Positions 41,209 through 50,644 are shown, numbered from the stretch's first letter. The stretch: DNA of 64,000 nt from Halapricum hydrolyticum (GCF_025517535.1 NZ_JAOPKC010000002.1:279346-343345), one strand, 5' to 3'. Notes: generated by a model not told the origin, from the letters alone. Numbers and translations: made by a program.

Positions 41209-42642
41209 ATGGCCACGAATACAGGAAACGTACTCGTCGTCTGTCGACCGGACAACCGGGAGCACGTCGTCGAGACGTTGCAACCGGCGACCGCCGACAT
41301 TCCTATCGAAACAGTAACGTCCGTTCCGGACGCGCAGTCGGCCATCGAGACGACGGATGTCATCTGCGTCGTGAGTTTCGTCGAGGTACGTGACGCACGT
41401 GGCAACGAGTGGGTCAGCGGTATCGAACTGTACGAGGACGTCGCCGGCCGATCTACCAACATCCCGTTCGTCCTCATCTCCGAAACCGGCAACGACGACA
41501 TCGTGGAGATGGCCCTCGATGCGGGCGTCTCGAACCTTGTCCGGCCGTGGCCCGGCGACCGCCCCGAGCGCGATCTCCAGGAAATCGTCGAACAGATCGT
41601 CACGCGGCGTCGCATCTACACGACCGTCGACGCGGCCACTGACGGGGATCTGGACGTGCGGATCGACGTATCCGATCTCGAAGGGGACTTCCGGGAGATT
41701 GCAACCCGAGTCAACGGGATGATCGACTCCATCCAGGAGGACCTCGAACGACGCGAGCGTGTCGCACAGGATCTCGACACGTCGATCCAGCAACTTCGTT
41801 CTCGCTCCGAGCGAGTCGCGGACAGCTCCGAAGACATCAGTGAGGGCACCCGAGACATGACGAGCCGGATCGAGCAGGCAAACAGCGAGGTTTCGACGCT
41901 GTCGGCAACCGTCGAAGAGATCGCGGCCACGTCCGACGATGTCGCCCAGACGAGCGAAGACGCGGTCGAAGCCGCCGACGACGGCCAGCAGTCGGCCGAC
42001 AGTGCGATGGAGGCGATGGAAAAAATCGACGAAGCGGCAACCGGGGTCACAGAAGACGTCACCAGCCTCCAGGAGCGGGTCGACGAGATCGACGAGGTCG
42101 TCGAACTGATCAACGACATCGCCGATCAGACGAACATCCTGGCGCTGAACGCCAACATCGAGGCGGCTCGTGCCGGCAAATCAGGTGACGGGTTCGCCGT
42201 GGTCGCAAACGAAGTCAAGAACCTCGCGACGGAAGCCCAGGAACACGCCGAAACGATCGAAGACATGCTCGAGGGTGTCCAGCGCGATACGGAAACGACC
42301 GTCGAGAGTCTCGAACAGGCGACCGAGGAGATCGACACCGGCGTTTCCGAGGTGGAAGCGACGATGGACGCGCTGGACGACATCGCCGAAAAGATCCGGG
42401 AGGCCACGACCGGGATGGAAGAAGTCGCAAACGCGACTGACGACCAGGCCGCCTCGACCGAACAGGTCGCCTCGATGATGGACGAGATTGCCGGGATGGC
42501 CGAAGACACCGCCGACGAGGTCACGGAAATCGCCGACGCCAACAGCGAACAGGTCGCCGAGATCAGCCAGCTCGAACAGTCGATGCGACAGCTGGTCGAA
42601 GACGATCGAACGTCTCGAAGGAGAGAACTCGCTGATGACTGA
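41209..42642 (+). CDS. Cytosolic chemotaxis transducer with receiver-like N-terminal domain
   Basis: A 477-residue methyl-accepting-type protein with no membrane segment. Residues about 1-120 fold like a receiver domain (VLVVCRPDNREHVVETLQ, IPFVLISETGNDDIVEMALD) but the phosphoacceptor Asp position reads CVVSF, so it is probably a pseudo-receiver. A HAMP-like region follows (about 125-180), then the long signalling coiled coil with the tip ADQTNILALNANIEAARAGK. Such soluble Htr proteins pass internal signals to CheA/CheW. The start at 41209 follows a TTTTTAAG box. Confidence 0.92.
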   Translation: MATNTGNVLVVCRPDNREHVVETLQPATADIPIETVTSVPDAQSAIETTDVICVVSFVEVRDARGNEWVSGIELYEDVAGRSTNIPFVLISETGNDDIVEMALDAGVSNLVRPWPGDRPERDLQEIVEQIVTRRRIYTTVDAATDGDLDVRIDVSDLEGDFREIATRVNGMIDSIQEDLERRERVAQDLDTSIQQLRSRSERVADSSEDISEGTRDMTSRIEQANSEVSTLSATVEEIAATSDDVAQTSEDAVEAADDGQQSADSAMEAMEKIDEAATGVTEDVTSLQERVDEIDEVVELINDIADQTNILALNANIEAARAGKSGDGFAVVANEVKNLATEAQEHAETIEDMLEGVQRDTETTVESLEQATEEIDTGVSEVEATMDALDDIAEKIREATTGMEEVANATDDQAASTEQVASMMDEIAGMAEDTADEVTEIADANSEQVAEISQLEQSMRQLVEDDRTSRRRELADD

Positions 42643-42784
42643 CTCCGGTCGACGCAGCGACTCGACACTCACTGTCTTCGACATTCGCTGCCTTCGACGC
42701 GTCTGACCGCAGCCGACTGCGAGGAACTGATTTCCCTTGCTCGTCACCGAGGACTTTTTGCCCTGTGGGTCCCGAACCGATGGT

Positions 42785-42979
42785 ATGAACGAAGACCTGC
42801 TGGACATCATCTGTTGCCCGCTCGATAAATCCGAACTCGAACTCGACGTTCGAGACCGCGACGACGGCGAGATCGTCAGCGGAACGCTGACGTGCACGGA
42901 GTGTGGCGAAGCGTACCCGATCGAGGACGGGATCCCGAATCTGTTGCCGCCGGACATGCGAGAGGAGACGACGGCCTGA
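42785..42979 (+). CDS. Trm112-family methyltransferase activator
   Basis: A 64-residue zinc protein: ICCPLDKSELELDV, then LTCTECGEAYPIEDGIPNLL. Trm112 proteins bind and activate several SAM methyltransferases acting on tRNA, rRNA and release factors. The ATG at 42785 (MNEDLLDIICC) is family-typical. Confidence 0.9.
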   Translation: MNEDLLDIICCPLDKSELELDVRDRDDGEIVSGTLTCTECGEAYPIEDGIPNLLPPDMREETTA

Positions 42980-43057
42980 TCGCCCTCACAGGAACGATCT
43001 TTCTCGCTTCGACGTGTGCTCAGAGTGACGACAACGACAGACGGACAACGGTCACTG

Positions 43058-43642
43058 TCATCCTGTCAGCTGATAAATGGCGACGAGGACGCCGGCGAGA
43101 ACGACGAACGATCCCAGCAAAACGACAGTGTTGTCCAACACGAGCGCAGCCACCGCAGCGATCACCAGCGCGATACCACCGAGGACGAGGACGGCCACCT
43201 CGGGACGGAGGGGTAAATCGGACGCGTCCGGGTCGGCCGTCCCCGACCGAGAGGACGTTGCCCGTGGCTGTGGTTTCGAAAGCGATTCGTCGACGGCCAC
43301 TTCTCGCGTTTCGCTTTCGGGTTCGGAAAGGACGACGTCGACGTACCTGGTCGTCGCACCGTAGGCGGTGACGACCTTGAGTTTTCCACGGACAGGGCCT
43401 GATCCCGACACGTCGACGGTGACCCGCCGCGTCGAGTCGCTCGCGACGTGATGGTTGTTCGCCGATAGCGTTGCGATTTCCGAGAGTGCGTCGTCCAGAT
43501 GCAGGTGCACGTGGACCGACTCGCCGTGGTTCTGCAGGACCACGTCGAACGATCCGCTCACCTCGACCTCGTTCGGGACCTCGAGCCCGTGCAGCTGACC
43601 TCGGTTGACGTGGACCGGCAGCGTATCTGTCACGCCCGTCAC
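43058..43642 (-). CDS. Haloarchaeal membrane protein with N-terminal beta domain
   Basis: A 194-residue protein starting at GTG 43642. Residues about 1-110 look like a beta-sandwich (VEVSGSFDVVLQNHGESVHV), followed by a linker and two hydrophobic segments (PEVAVLVLGGIALVIAAVAA and VVLLGSFVVLAGVLVAIYQL). There is no signal peptide, so the beta domain probably faces the cytoplasm. Function unknown. Confidence 0.78.
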   Translation of the reverse strand: MTGVTDTLPVHVNRGQLHGLEVPNEVEVSGSFDVVLQNHGESVHVHLHLDDALSEIATLSANNHHVASDSTRRVTVDVSGSGPVRGKLKVVTAYGATTRYVDVVLSEPESETREVAVDESLSKPQPRATSSRSGTADPDASDLPLRPEVAVLVLGGIALVIAAVAALVLDNTVVLLGSFVVLAGVLVAIYQLTG

Positions 43643-43728
43643 TGCGCAGCGATAGTAGAAAAAGCTTCATCGTGAATATAATATATCTTATCATTATTCT
43701 CTGATATTTATTCCTCCGTCTGCTCCCG

Positions 43729-43738
43729 TATATTATTA
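43729..43738 (+). promoter_or_regulatory. TATA-like box of the 43766 gene
   Basis: TATATTATTA within an AT-rich stretch (43675-43740), about 30 bases before the ATG at 43766. Confidence 0.5.
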
Positions 43739-43765
43739 GTACAGGAGGCCGACTCTCCGGGTACG

Positions 43766-44338
43766 ATGGGGCCCGTGACGTGGCAGACAGCGGATCGAGA
43801 CCCGGACGAAGATTCTGTTCCCCGTTCACGGACGCGGGCGACGCGACCCGCCAACTCGAACAAGCGCCGGAGCTGGTACGGATTGGGGTCCCTGACGTAC
43901 ATCGAAAAGAGCTGGTTCGGGCGGGTACTCCACGATGTCGTCTACACCTACGCTGACGTCACAGTATTCAGCCTTCCCATGCTCTTGTACGTCTGGGTGA
44001 CCCAGCCGTTCGTGGACCGGGCACTGACCGCCCCGGCGCTGGTCACGTGGATCACCATGGTGGGCGTCGCAACACTGATCAGAGGAGGGTGGATCAGACC
44101 CCTCGGCACGGAGACGCTCGGATGGGTGTCGGGACGCTACGCTCTGCTCCCGGTTCGGGTTGCATATTACAACCTCACTCTGATCGTCGCCGTCTTCGGT
44201 GGTCTCGCAGTTGAAGGCCTCGTCGGACGTACGGGGCTCGCAGTCGCCTGGGCGACCTGTGTCGGTATCGGCGCCACGCTGGTGTTTCCGACGGTCGTCG
44301 ACATCACGTATCACCGATTCGCCCAGTGGCGTCGGTGA
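43766..44338 (+). CDS. Haloarchaeal multi-pass membrane protein
   Basis: A 190-residue protein with a charged N-terminus (about 1-45) and about four hydrophobic segments (VFSLPMLLYVWVTQ, LVTWITMVGVATLI, LTLIVAVFGGLAVEGLVG, TGLAVAWATCVGIGATLVFP). No family function is known. Convergent with tRNA-Gly. Confidence 0.75.
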   Translation: MGPVTWQTADRDPDEDSVPRSRTRATRPANSNKRRSWYGLGSLTYIEKSWFGRVLHDVVYTYADVTVFSLPMLLYVWVTQPFVDRALTAPALVTWITMVGVATLIRGGWIRPLGTETLGWVSGRYALLPVRVAYYNLTLIVAVFGGLAVEGLVGRTGLAVAWATCVGIGATLVFPTVVDITYHRFAQWRR

Positions 44339-44510
44339 TCCGGAGTACGGACCCGGTTTCCCGCTTCGATCCAACGGCTTGTCCATGACTCCGGATGCGC
44401 GGAGACGAGGCCCCGCATGGGTCTGATACGGATTATTGCGTCTGTTCCGCATCGACCGCGGGGCGGTCGGAGTGGCGAATCGTTACAATCGCCCTGCGAA
44501 TCGACAGAAG

Positions 44511-44581
44511 TGCGCTGGCCGAGATTTGAACTCGGGTTAGGACCGTGGCAGGGTCCTGTGATACCACTACACCACCAGCGC
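44511..44581 (-). tRNA. tRNA-Gly (GCC)
   Basis: On the minus strand a 71-base cloverleaf: acceptor GCGCTGG/CCAGCGC, anticodon stem GGACC/GGTCC with loop CTGCCAC (anticodon GCC), T arm CCGAG-TTCAAAT-CTCGG, discriminator A. No CCA encoded, no intron. Confidence 0.96.
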
Positions 44582-44948
44582 TCACGTCGTCCGCCCGCCG
44601 GTCGGGCGCACGTCAGTTCGCATTCTAAGCAACCGCCGAGAAGAATAAAAGGCTTCCGAATCGCCGTCCCGCCACCGGATTTGGCCGTCAGACTGCCGTT
44701 CCGTCCCGGAAATTCGATTTTTGGAAACTGACTTCGAGCGTGTCCATGTGATCGCTGTGCACTGGCAGCGGGTCAGCCGATGACGCGGTGCCGAGCGCGG
44801 TACGTGCTGTCACACCGTGACTCCGGTCGTGAGGGTCGCTCGCAGGCGTGCGACGGCGTCTCACCACCACTGGAATCCGCTACCCTTTTAGGTACGGACC
44901 GAAGACTAATCGCTACAGTCTAGTGGCGTGGCGTGGAAGCGTCACGGC
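44582..44948. other. Gene-free stretch before the ribosomal operon
   Basis: About 367 bases with no convincing gene. It should hold the minus-strand promoter of tRNA-Gly (CCTTTTATTC about 44645-44655, GCTTAGAAT about 44620) and the promoter of the S10-type operon (CCCTTTTAGG about 44884). The rest shows nothing clear. Confidence 0.5.
44884..44892 (+). promoter_or_regulatory. Putative promoter of the S10/spc operon
   Basis: CCTTTTAGG lies about 60 bases before the first ATG (44949), leaving room for a leader, unlike the leaderless genes elsewhere in the window. A second A/T-rich element (GACTAATCG) sits about 40 bases before the ATG. Confidence 0.45.
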
Positions 44949-45824
44949 ATGACGACCAGCGTGCTCGTGCCGTCGTCCCTCACCCGGGAAGCCGAGGACA
45001 AACGCGAGGCGACTCGCAAACTCGGTTACGTGGCCCGCGCGGCCACGGTCTTCCGGGCGGATCGGCTGACGATCATCCCCGACCCTGACGGCGAAGGGAA
45101 GTTGGACGGCGGGTTCGTCGAAACCGTCTTACGGTACGCCGCGACGCCGCCGTACCTCCGAAAGGAGGTGTGGGGCAAGCGGGGCGAACTAGAGTCCGTC
45201 GGCGTCTTGCCGCCGCTCCACGTGACACCACGGACCGGCTCCGGATCGGACGATTCGGGGTCGTTGAGACAGGGACTCGTGACCGAGGTCGGATCTGATG
45301 GGCGCGTTCGGGTCAATTGCGGCATGCAACACCCGATCTCGCTCGGCGTCCCCTCCGATATGGAGGTCGCCGAGGGGGAGCGCGTTGCCGTCAGGATCTA
45401 TTCGCGACGACCGGTCCGCGCGAAACTCGTCGACGAACCCCTTCCGGGGTTTATCGTCGACCGTGCGGACCTGGACGAAGCGCTCTCGCGTGCCGACGCT
45501 GGCGTACGGATCGCCTCCTCGCGCTACGGCGTCGAACTCACAACCGACCGTCTCGGCCAGCTGGTCGAGACGATCCAGAGTGAGGACGACGGCGCGGGCG
45601 ATCTGACCGTCGCGTTCGGTTCACCGGAGCGCGGGTTGCCTGCCATCTTGGGGATCGACCCCGACGATGTCGGGCCGACTGAGATCGATGCGGTCACCAG
45701 ATCCGAATCGGACGCCACCCGATTCGACCTCTGGCTGAACACGATCCCGGATCAAGGCAGCGAGGTGGTGCGAACCGAAGAAGCGATGTTCGCAACACTG
45801 GCCTGCCTCAGTCTCACGGAGTGA
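44949..45824 (+). CDS. SPOUT-class putative RNA methyltransferase (first gene of ribosomal operon)
   Basis: A 291-residue protein of the archaeal DUF171/putative RNA uridine-N3-methyltransferase family (TREAEDKREATRKLGYVARA, ADRLTIIPDPDG). The C-terminus shows LTVAFGSPERGLPAILG, consistent with a SPOUT SAM site, and an inserted OB-like domain lies in the middle. In haloarchaea it regularly precedes rpl3, fitting an rRNA or tRNA modification role. An in-frame GTG at 44928 would add seven residues. Confidence 0.88.
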   Translation: MTTSVLVPSSLTREAEDKREATRKLGYVARAATVFRADRLTIIPDPDGEGKLDGGFVETVLRYAATPPYLRKEVWGKRGELESVGVLPPLHVTPRTGSGSDDSGSLRQGLVTEVGSDGRVRVNCGMQHPISLGVPSDMEVAEGERVAVRIYSRRPVRAKLVDEPLPGFIVDRADLDEALSRADAGVRIASSRYGVELTTDRLGQLVETIQSEDDGAGDLTVAFGSPERGLPAILGIDPDDVGPTEIDAVTRSESDATRFDLWLNTIPDQGSEVVRTEEAMFATLACLSLTE

Positions 45825-45831
45825 GAATCCG

Positions 45832-46842
45832 ATGCCACAACCAAGCAGACCACGCAAAGGCTCGATGGGCTTCGGCCCGCGCAAGCGGACGGCCAGCGAG
45901 ACGCCGCGGTTCAACAGCTGGCCCGACGACGACGGACAGCCTGGCGTACAGGGTTTCGCCGGTTACAAGGCCGGGATGACACACGTCGTGCTCATCAACG
46001 ACGAACCCAACTCGCCACGCGAGGGAATGGAGACGACCGTTCCCGTCACCGTCGTCGAGACGCCGCCGATGCGCGCTGTGGCGCTTCGAGCCTACGAAGA
46101 CACGCCGTACGGGCTCCGACCGCTGACGGAAGTCTGGACCGACGAGTTCCACCCGGAACTCGAGCGGACTCTGGACCTTCCCGAGGAGCCGTCCGACGGT
46201 GCAGAGGAACAGATCGAGGACGCTCTCGAATCGGGCGAACTGGGTGACGTGCGTCTCATCACGCACACCGTGCCCAGCGAACTCGACGGCGTCCCGAAAA
46301 AGAAGCCCGACGTGATGGAGACACGCGTCGGCGGCGGCTCGCTCGCAGACCGCGTCGAGCACGGGCTGGACCTCATCGAAGACGGTGGGGAACACTCGAT
46401 GAACGACGTGTTCCGCGCGGGCGAGTACGCCGACGTCGCGGGCACCACCAAGGGCAAAGGGACACAGGGTCCCGTCAAGCGCTGGGGCGTCCAGAAGCGC
46501 AAGGGCAAACACGCCCGCCAGGGATGGCGCCGACGGATCGGCAACCTCGGTCCGTGGAACCCGTCTCGCGTGCGCTCGACGGTCCCCCAGCAGGGCCAGA
46601 CTGGCTACCACCAGCGGACAGAGCTGAACAAGCGTATCCTCGATATCGGTGACGACGACGTCACCCCCGAGGGTGGATTCGTCAACTACGGCGAGGTCGA
46701 CGGCAATTACACGCTGGTGAAGGGATCGCTGCCGGGCCCGGAAAAGCGCCTGGTGCGCTTCCGCCCGGCCGTGCGCCCGAGCGACAGCCCGCGACTCGAT
46801 CCCGAGTTGCGCTACGTCTCCACCGACTCCAACCAGGGGTGA
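45832..46842 (+). CDS. rpl3: Ribosomal protein uL3
   Basis: 336 residues; starts PQPSRPRKGSMGFGPRKR and has HARQGWRRRIGNLGPWNPSR near the peptidyl transferase-facing extension. A structural protein of the 50S subunit that binds early to 23S rRNA. It follows the SPOUT gene by 7 bases. Confidence 0.98.
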   Translation: MPQPSRPRKGSMGFGPRKRTASETPRFNSWPDDDGQPGVQGFAGYKAGMTHVVLINDEPNSPREGMETTVPVTVVETPPMRAVALRAYEDTPYGLRPLTEVWTDEFHPELERTLDLPEEPSDGAEEQIEDALESGELGDVRLITHTVPSELDGVPKKKPDVMETRVGGGSLADRVEHGLDLIEDGGEHSMNDVFRAGEYADVAGTTKGKGTQGPVKRWGVQKRKGKHARQGWRRRIGNLGPWNPSRVRSTVPQQGQTGYHQRTELNKRILDIGDDDVTPEGGFVNYGEVDGNYTLVKGSLPGPEKRLVRFRPAVRPSDSPRLDPELRYVSTDSNQG

Positions 46843-46847
46843 CCTGA

Positions 46848-47591
46848 ATGCAGGCTACAGTATACGATCTGGACGGCGACGCCGACGACGAGGTCGATCT
46901 GCCGGCGGTCTTCGAGACGACCGTTCGGCCGGATCTGATCTCGCGTGCGGTCGAAGCCGCCCAGGCAAACCGAAAGCAGGACTACGGCAGCGACGACTAC
47001 GCCGGCCTCCGTACCCCTGCCGAATCGTTCGGCAGCGGTCGCGGGCAGGCACACGTCCCGCGCCAGGACGGTACCGCAAAGCGGGTCCCCCAGGCCGTTT
47101 CCGGCCGCCGGGCACACCCGCCGAAAGAACAGAAAGATCGCGGCCTCGATCTCAACGACAAGGAACGCCAGAAGGCGATCCGTTCGGCGATCGCGGCGAC
47201 CGCCGACGCAGAGGTCGTCGCCGAGCGCGGCCACGAGTTCGACGGGAATCTCGAACTCCCGCTGGTCGTCAGCGACGACTTCGAAGACCTCGTGAAGACG
47301 CAGGATGTCGTCGACGTGCTCGACGATCTCGGCGTTCACGCCGACATCGAGCGCGCGGACGACACGAAGATCAAGGCCGGCCAGGGCAAATCCCGCGGAC
47401 GGAAGTACCGCCGGCCGAAGTCGATTCTGTTCGTCACGAGCGACGAGCCCTCGAAGGCCGCGCGGAACCTCGCCGGCGCCGACGTCGCGACCGCGGCGGA
47501 GGTCAACGCGGAAGACCTCGCACCCGGTGGCGACGCAGGCCGCCTGACGATCTGGACCGAAAGCGCACTCGCGGAGGTGGCTGACCGATGA
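46848..47591 (+). CDS. rpl4: Ribosomal protein uL4
   Basis: 247 residues; the long extended loop (GRGQAHVPRQDGTAKRVPQA) that reaches the exit tunnel is present. 50S subunit protein. Five bases after rpl3; overlaps rpl23 by 4 bases. Confidence 0.98.
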   Translation: MQATVYDLDGDADDEVDLPAVFETTVRPDLISRAVEAAQANRKQDYGSDDYAGLRTPAESFGSGRGQAHVPRQDGTAKRVPQAVSGRRAHPPKEQKDRGLDLNDKERQKAIRSAIAATADAEVVAERGHEFDGNLELPLVVSDDFEDLVKTQDVVDVLDDLGVHADIERADDTKIKAGQGKSRGRKYRRPKSILFVTSDEPSKAARNLAGADVATAAEVNAEDLAPGGDAGRLTIWTESALAEVADR

Positions 47592-47848
47592 GCGTACGCG
47601 ACGTCATCAAGCATCCGCACGTCACCGAGAAGGCGATGGACAAGATGGACTTCCAGAACAAGCTGCTGTTCATCGCTGACATCGATGCGACGAAGGCCGA
47701 GATCGCCGACGCCATCGAGACGCAGTTCGATGTCACTGTCGAGAACGTGACGACGATGGTGACGATGGACGGCGACAAGAAGGCAGAAGTGACGCTTTCG
47801 GAGGACGACGACGCACAGGAAGTCGCCTCTCGAATCGGGGTGTTCTAA
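47588..47848 (+). CDS. rpl23: Ribosomal protein uL23
   Basis: 86 residues (VRDVIKHPHVTEKAMDKMDF). A 50S protein at the tunnel exit that docks SRP. The start overlaps the rpl4 stop by ATGA. Confidence 0.98.
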   Translation: MSVRDVIKHPHVTEKAMDKMDFQNKLLFIADIDATKAEIADAIETQFDVTVENVTTMVTMDGDKKAEVTLSEDDDAQEVASRIGVF

Positions 47849-47849
47849 G

Positions 47850-48617
47850 ATGGGACGACGCATTCGCGGACAGCGACGTGGTCGCGGCACACCGACGTTC
47901 CGTGCCCCGTCGCACCGCTACAAATCCGATCTGCAGCATCGCACGGTCGAAGACGGCGACGTCGTCTCCGGGACGGTCGTCGACATCGAACACGACCCGG
48001 CCCGTTCGGCGCCGATCGCGGCCGTCGAGTTCGAGGACAGCGAGGGACAGGGTCCCTCGGGCAGCCGGGCGGAGCCCGGCGACGGCGATCAGCGGCTCGT
48101 GCTGGCTCCCGAGGGTATCGGGGTCGGCGACGAGATCCAGGTCGGCGTCAGTGCCGAGATCGCACCCGGCAACACCCTGCCGCTGGCGGAGATCCCGGAG
48201 GGTGTTCCGGTGTGCAACATCGAGGCCAAACAGGGCGACGGCGGCAAGTTCGCCCGTGCCTCTGGTGTCAACGGTCGGCTTATCAGTCACGACCGGTCGG
48301 TTGCGGTCGTGCAGCTGCCCAGCGGGGAGTTCAAGCGACTCGATCCACAGTGTCGGGCCACGATCGGCGTGGTCGCCGGCGGTGGTCGGACCGAGAAACC
48401 GCTGGTCAAGGCCGGGAAGAAACACCACAAGGCGAAAGCACGCGGCATGGTCTGGCCGCGGGTTCGCGGGGTCGCGATGAACGCGGTCGACCACCCGTTC
48501 GGTGGCGGTGGCCGCCAGCACCCTGGCAAGCCCAAATCGATCTCCCGGAACGCCCCGCCGGGCCGGAAGGTCGGGGACATCTCCTCGCGACGCACGGGTC
48601 GCGGTGGTAACGAATGA
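47850..48617 (+). CDS. rpl2: Ribosomal protein uL2
   Basis: 255 residues, a little longer than many archaeal uL2 because of an inserted acidic segment near residues 55-85 (EDSEGQGPSGSRAEPGDGD). The conserved C-terminal RGVAMNAVDHPFGGGGRQHP near the peptidyl transferase centre is intact. 50S subunit. One base after rpl23. Confidence 0.98.
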   Translation: MGRRIRGQRRGRGTPTFRAPSHRYKSDLQHRTVEDGDVVSGTVVDIEHDPARSAPIAAVEFEDSEGQGPSGSRAEPGDGDQRLVLAPEGIGVGDEIQVGVSAEIAPGNTLPLAEIPEGVPVCNIEAKQGDGGKFARASGVNGRLISHDRSVAVVQLPSGEFKRLDPQCRATIGVVAGGGRTEKPLVKAGKKHHKAKARGMVWPRVRGVAMNAVDHPFGGGGRQHPGKPKSISRNAPPGRKVGDISSRRTGRGGNE

Positions 48618-49036
48618 GCTCGGACTATCAGATCGGCCACGAAGGCGAGTTTACCTACCGTGGCTACACGCTCGAGGAGTTGCAGGACATGGAGCTCGAG
48701 GAAGTCGCGGAACTGTTGCCCGCACGCATGCGGCGAAGTATCGAACGCGGCCTGTCCTACGAGAAACAGCAGTTGCTCGAGGAAGCCCGCGAGGCCGACG
48801 AGGACGAGACGGCCAACGACCCGATCCGAACCCACCTGCGGGACATGCCGGTCCTGCCGGAGTTCGTCGGGTTGACCTTCGCCGTCCACAACGGCCAGAG
48901 CTTCGAGCGTGTGAAGGTCGAGCCGGAGATGCTCGGTCACTACCTCGGTGAGTTCCAGCTCACCCGCACGTCGGTCGAACACGGACAGGCCGGTATCGGG
49001 GCGACCCGATCCTCGAAGTTCGTACCGCTCAAGTAA
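48614..49036 (+). CDS. rps19: Ribosomal protein uS19
   Basis: 140 residues of the archaeal/eukaryal type (GLTFAVHNGQSFERVKVEPE; HYLGEFQLTRTSVEHGQAG). 30S head protein. The start overlaps the rpl2 stop by ATGA. Confidence 0.98.
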   Translation: MSSDYQIGHEGEFTYRGYTLEELQDMELEEVAELLPARMRRSIERGLSYEKQQLLEEAREADEDETANDPIRTHLRDMPVLPEFVGLTFAVHNGQSFERVKVEPEMLGHYLGEFQLTRTSVEHGQAGIGATRSSKFVPLK

Positions 49037-49038
49037 CT

Positions 49039-49500
49039 ATGGGAATCAGCTACTCAGTCGACGCCGACCCCGAGACGACCGCGAAAGCGATGCTCCGGGA
49101 GCGGCAGATGAGCCACAAGCACAGCAAGGCCATCGCCCGGGAAATCAAGGGCAAGACAGCCGGCGAGGCTGTCGAGTACCTCGAGGCTGTCATCGAGGGG
49201 GACCAGCCGGTCCCCTTCCGACAGCACAACTCGGGCGTCGGCCACCGGAAAAACATCGACGGCTGGGACGCCGGTCGCTTCCCAGAGAAGGCCAGCAAGG
49301 CCTTCCTGGACCTGCTCGAAAACGCGATCAACAACGCCGACGAGCAGGGCTTCGACGGTGAGAGCATGACGGTCATGCACTGTGCCGCCCACAAGGTCGG
49401 CGAAGTCGAAGGCCGCCAGCCCCGCGCGATGGGGCGAGCCTCGCCGTTCAACAGCATGGAAGTCGACGTCGAACTCATCCTCGAGGAGGTCGAAGAATAA
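49039..49500 (+). CDS. rpl22: Ribosomal protein uL22
   Basis: 153 residues (KAMLRERQMSHKHSKAIARE; HNSGVGHRKNIDGWDAGRFP). 50S protein lining the exit tunnel. Two bases after rps19; its last base is the first base of the rps3 ATG. Confidence 0.98.
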   Translation: MGISYSVDADPETTAKAMLRERQMSHKHSKAIAREIKGKTAGEAVEYLEAVIEGDQPVPFRQHNSGVGHRKNIDGWDAGRFPEKASKAFLDLLENAINNADEQGFDGESMTVMHCAAHKVGEVEGRQPRAMGRASPFNSMEVDVELILEEVEE

Positions 49501-50441
49501 TGGCGGACGAACAGCAGTTCATCGAGGACGGACTCCAGCGGACCCAGATCGACGAGTTCTTCGCCGAAGAGCTGGGCCGTGCGGGCTACGGCGGCATGGA
49601 CGTCGCCAAGACGCCGATGGGGACTCAGATCGTCCTCAAGGCCGAAAAGCCCGGGATGGTCATCGGCAAGGGCGGGAAGAACATCCGCAAGCTCACGAAC
49701 ACGCTCGAAGAGCGGTTCGACCTGGAGGACCCACAGGTGGACGTCCAGGAAGTCGAAGAGCCGGACTTGAACGCCCAGATCGTCGCCGACCGGCTGGCGA
49801 ACGCCCTGGAGCGTGGCTGGTACTTCCGGAAGGCCGGTCACACCACGATCGACCGGATCATGGAAGCCGGCGCGAAGGGTGCCGAGATCGTCCTCTCGGG
49901 GAAGGTCACGGGTGCACGCTCGCGCGTGGAGAAGTTCAACCGTGGCTACATCAAGCACAACGGTGAGCCTGCCCAGAACATCGTCGACCACGGGCAGGGC
50001 GTCGCAGTGATGAAGCTCGGCACGATCGGTGTGGACGTCAAGATCATCCCGCCGGACGCCGAGCTGCCCGACGACTTCGAGATCTACGAGGACGTCGACG
50101 TCGCCGATTACGTCGAGGACGTCGAGGGCGAGACCGTCGAGGAACTCCTCGAGGGCGAACCCGAAGAGGATGAGGCCGCAGCGCCCGAAGCCGCCGAGGA
50201 GACGCCCGACGTCGACGAAGAGGTCGTCGAGGAAGCGCCCGAAGACTTCGAGGACGTCGACGTGCCTGACGACGATGACGTCGAGGAGGAACTCGACGAA
50301 CTCGAAGAGGCCGTCGACGAGGAACTCGACGAGGAGACCGAGGCGGAAGCCGAGGAACTCCTGGACGAAATGGACGACGAACCGGCCGACGCCGACGACG
50401 AGTCGGCGTCAGCCGACACCGACGAGGAGGATGAACAATGA
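49500..50441 (+). CDS. rps3: Ribosomal protein uS3 with long acidic tail
   Basis: 313 residues. The KH domain (GMVIGKGGKNIRKLTNTL) and C-terminal domain (HTTIDRIMEAGAKGAEIV) occupy about residues 1-205. A very acidic, probably disordered tail of about 100 residues follows (Glu/Asp-rich), longer than the non-halophile protein; such tails are typical of haloarchaeal ribosomal proteins. 30S mRNA entry site. Confidence 0.98.
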   Translation: MADEQQFIEDGLQRTQIDEFFAEELGRAGYGGMDVAKTPMGTQIVLKAEKPGMVIGKGGKNIRKLTNTLEERFDLEDPQVDVQEVEEPDLNAQIVADRLANALERGWYFRKAGHTTIDRIMEAGAKGAEIVLSGKVTGARSRVEKFNRGYIKHNGEPAQNIVDHGQGVAVMKLGTIGVDVKIIPPDAELPDDFEIYEDVDVADYVEDVEGETVEELLEGEPEEDEAAAPEAAEETPDVDEEVVEEAPEDFEDVDVPDDDDVEEELDELEEAVDEELDEETEAEAEELLDEMDDEPADADDESASADTDEEDEQ

Positions 50442-50644
50442 GCATCATCCACGTCGAAGAGCTGCGTGACATGACGCCCGCGGAACGGCAGAACGAGCTC
50501 GAAGAGCTCGAGACGGAGCTGCTGAACGCCGAGGCCGTCAAGGCCGCCGGTGGTGCGCCGGACAATCCCGGACGTATCGGCGAGCTCCGTCGGACGATCG
50601 CGCGGATCAAAACGATCCAGCGCGAAGAGGGTGATCTCGAATGA
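50438..50644 (+). CDS. rpl29: Ribosomal protein uL29
   Basis: 68 residues, helical (EELRDMTPAERQNELEELET). 50S protein at the tunnel exit. The start overlaps the rps3 stop by 4 bases, and its stop overlaps the ATG of a 22-codon ORF. Confidence 0.97.
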   Translation: MSIIHVEELRDMTPAERQNELEELETELLNAEAVKAAGGAPDNPGRIGELRRTIARIKTIQREEGDLE

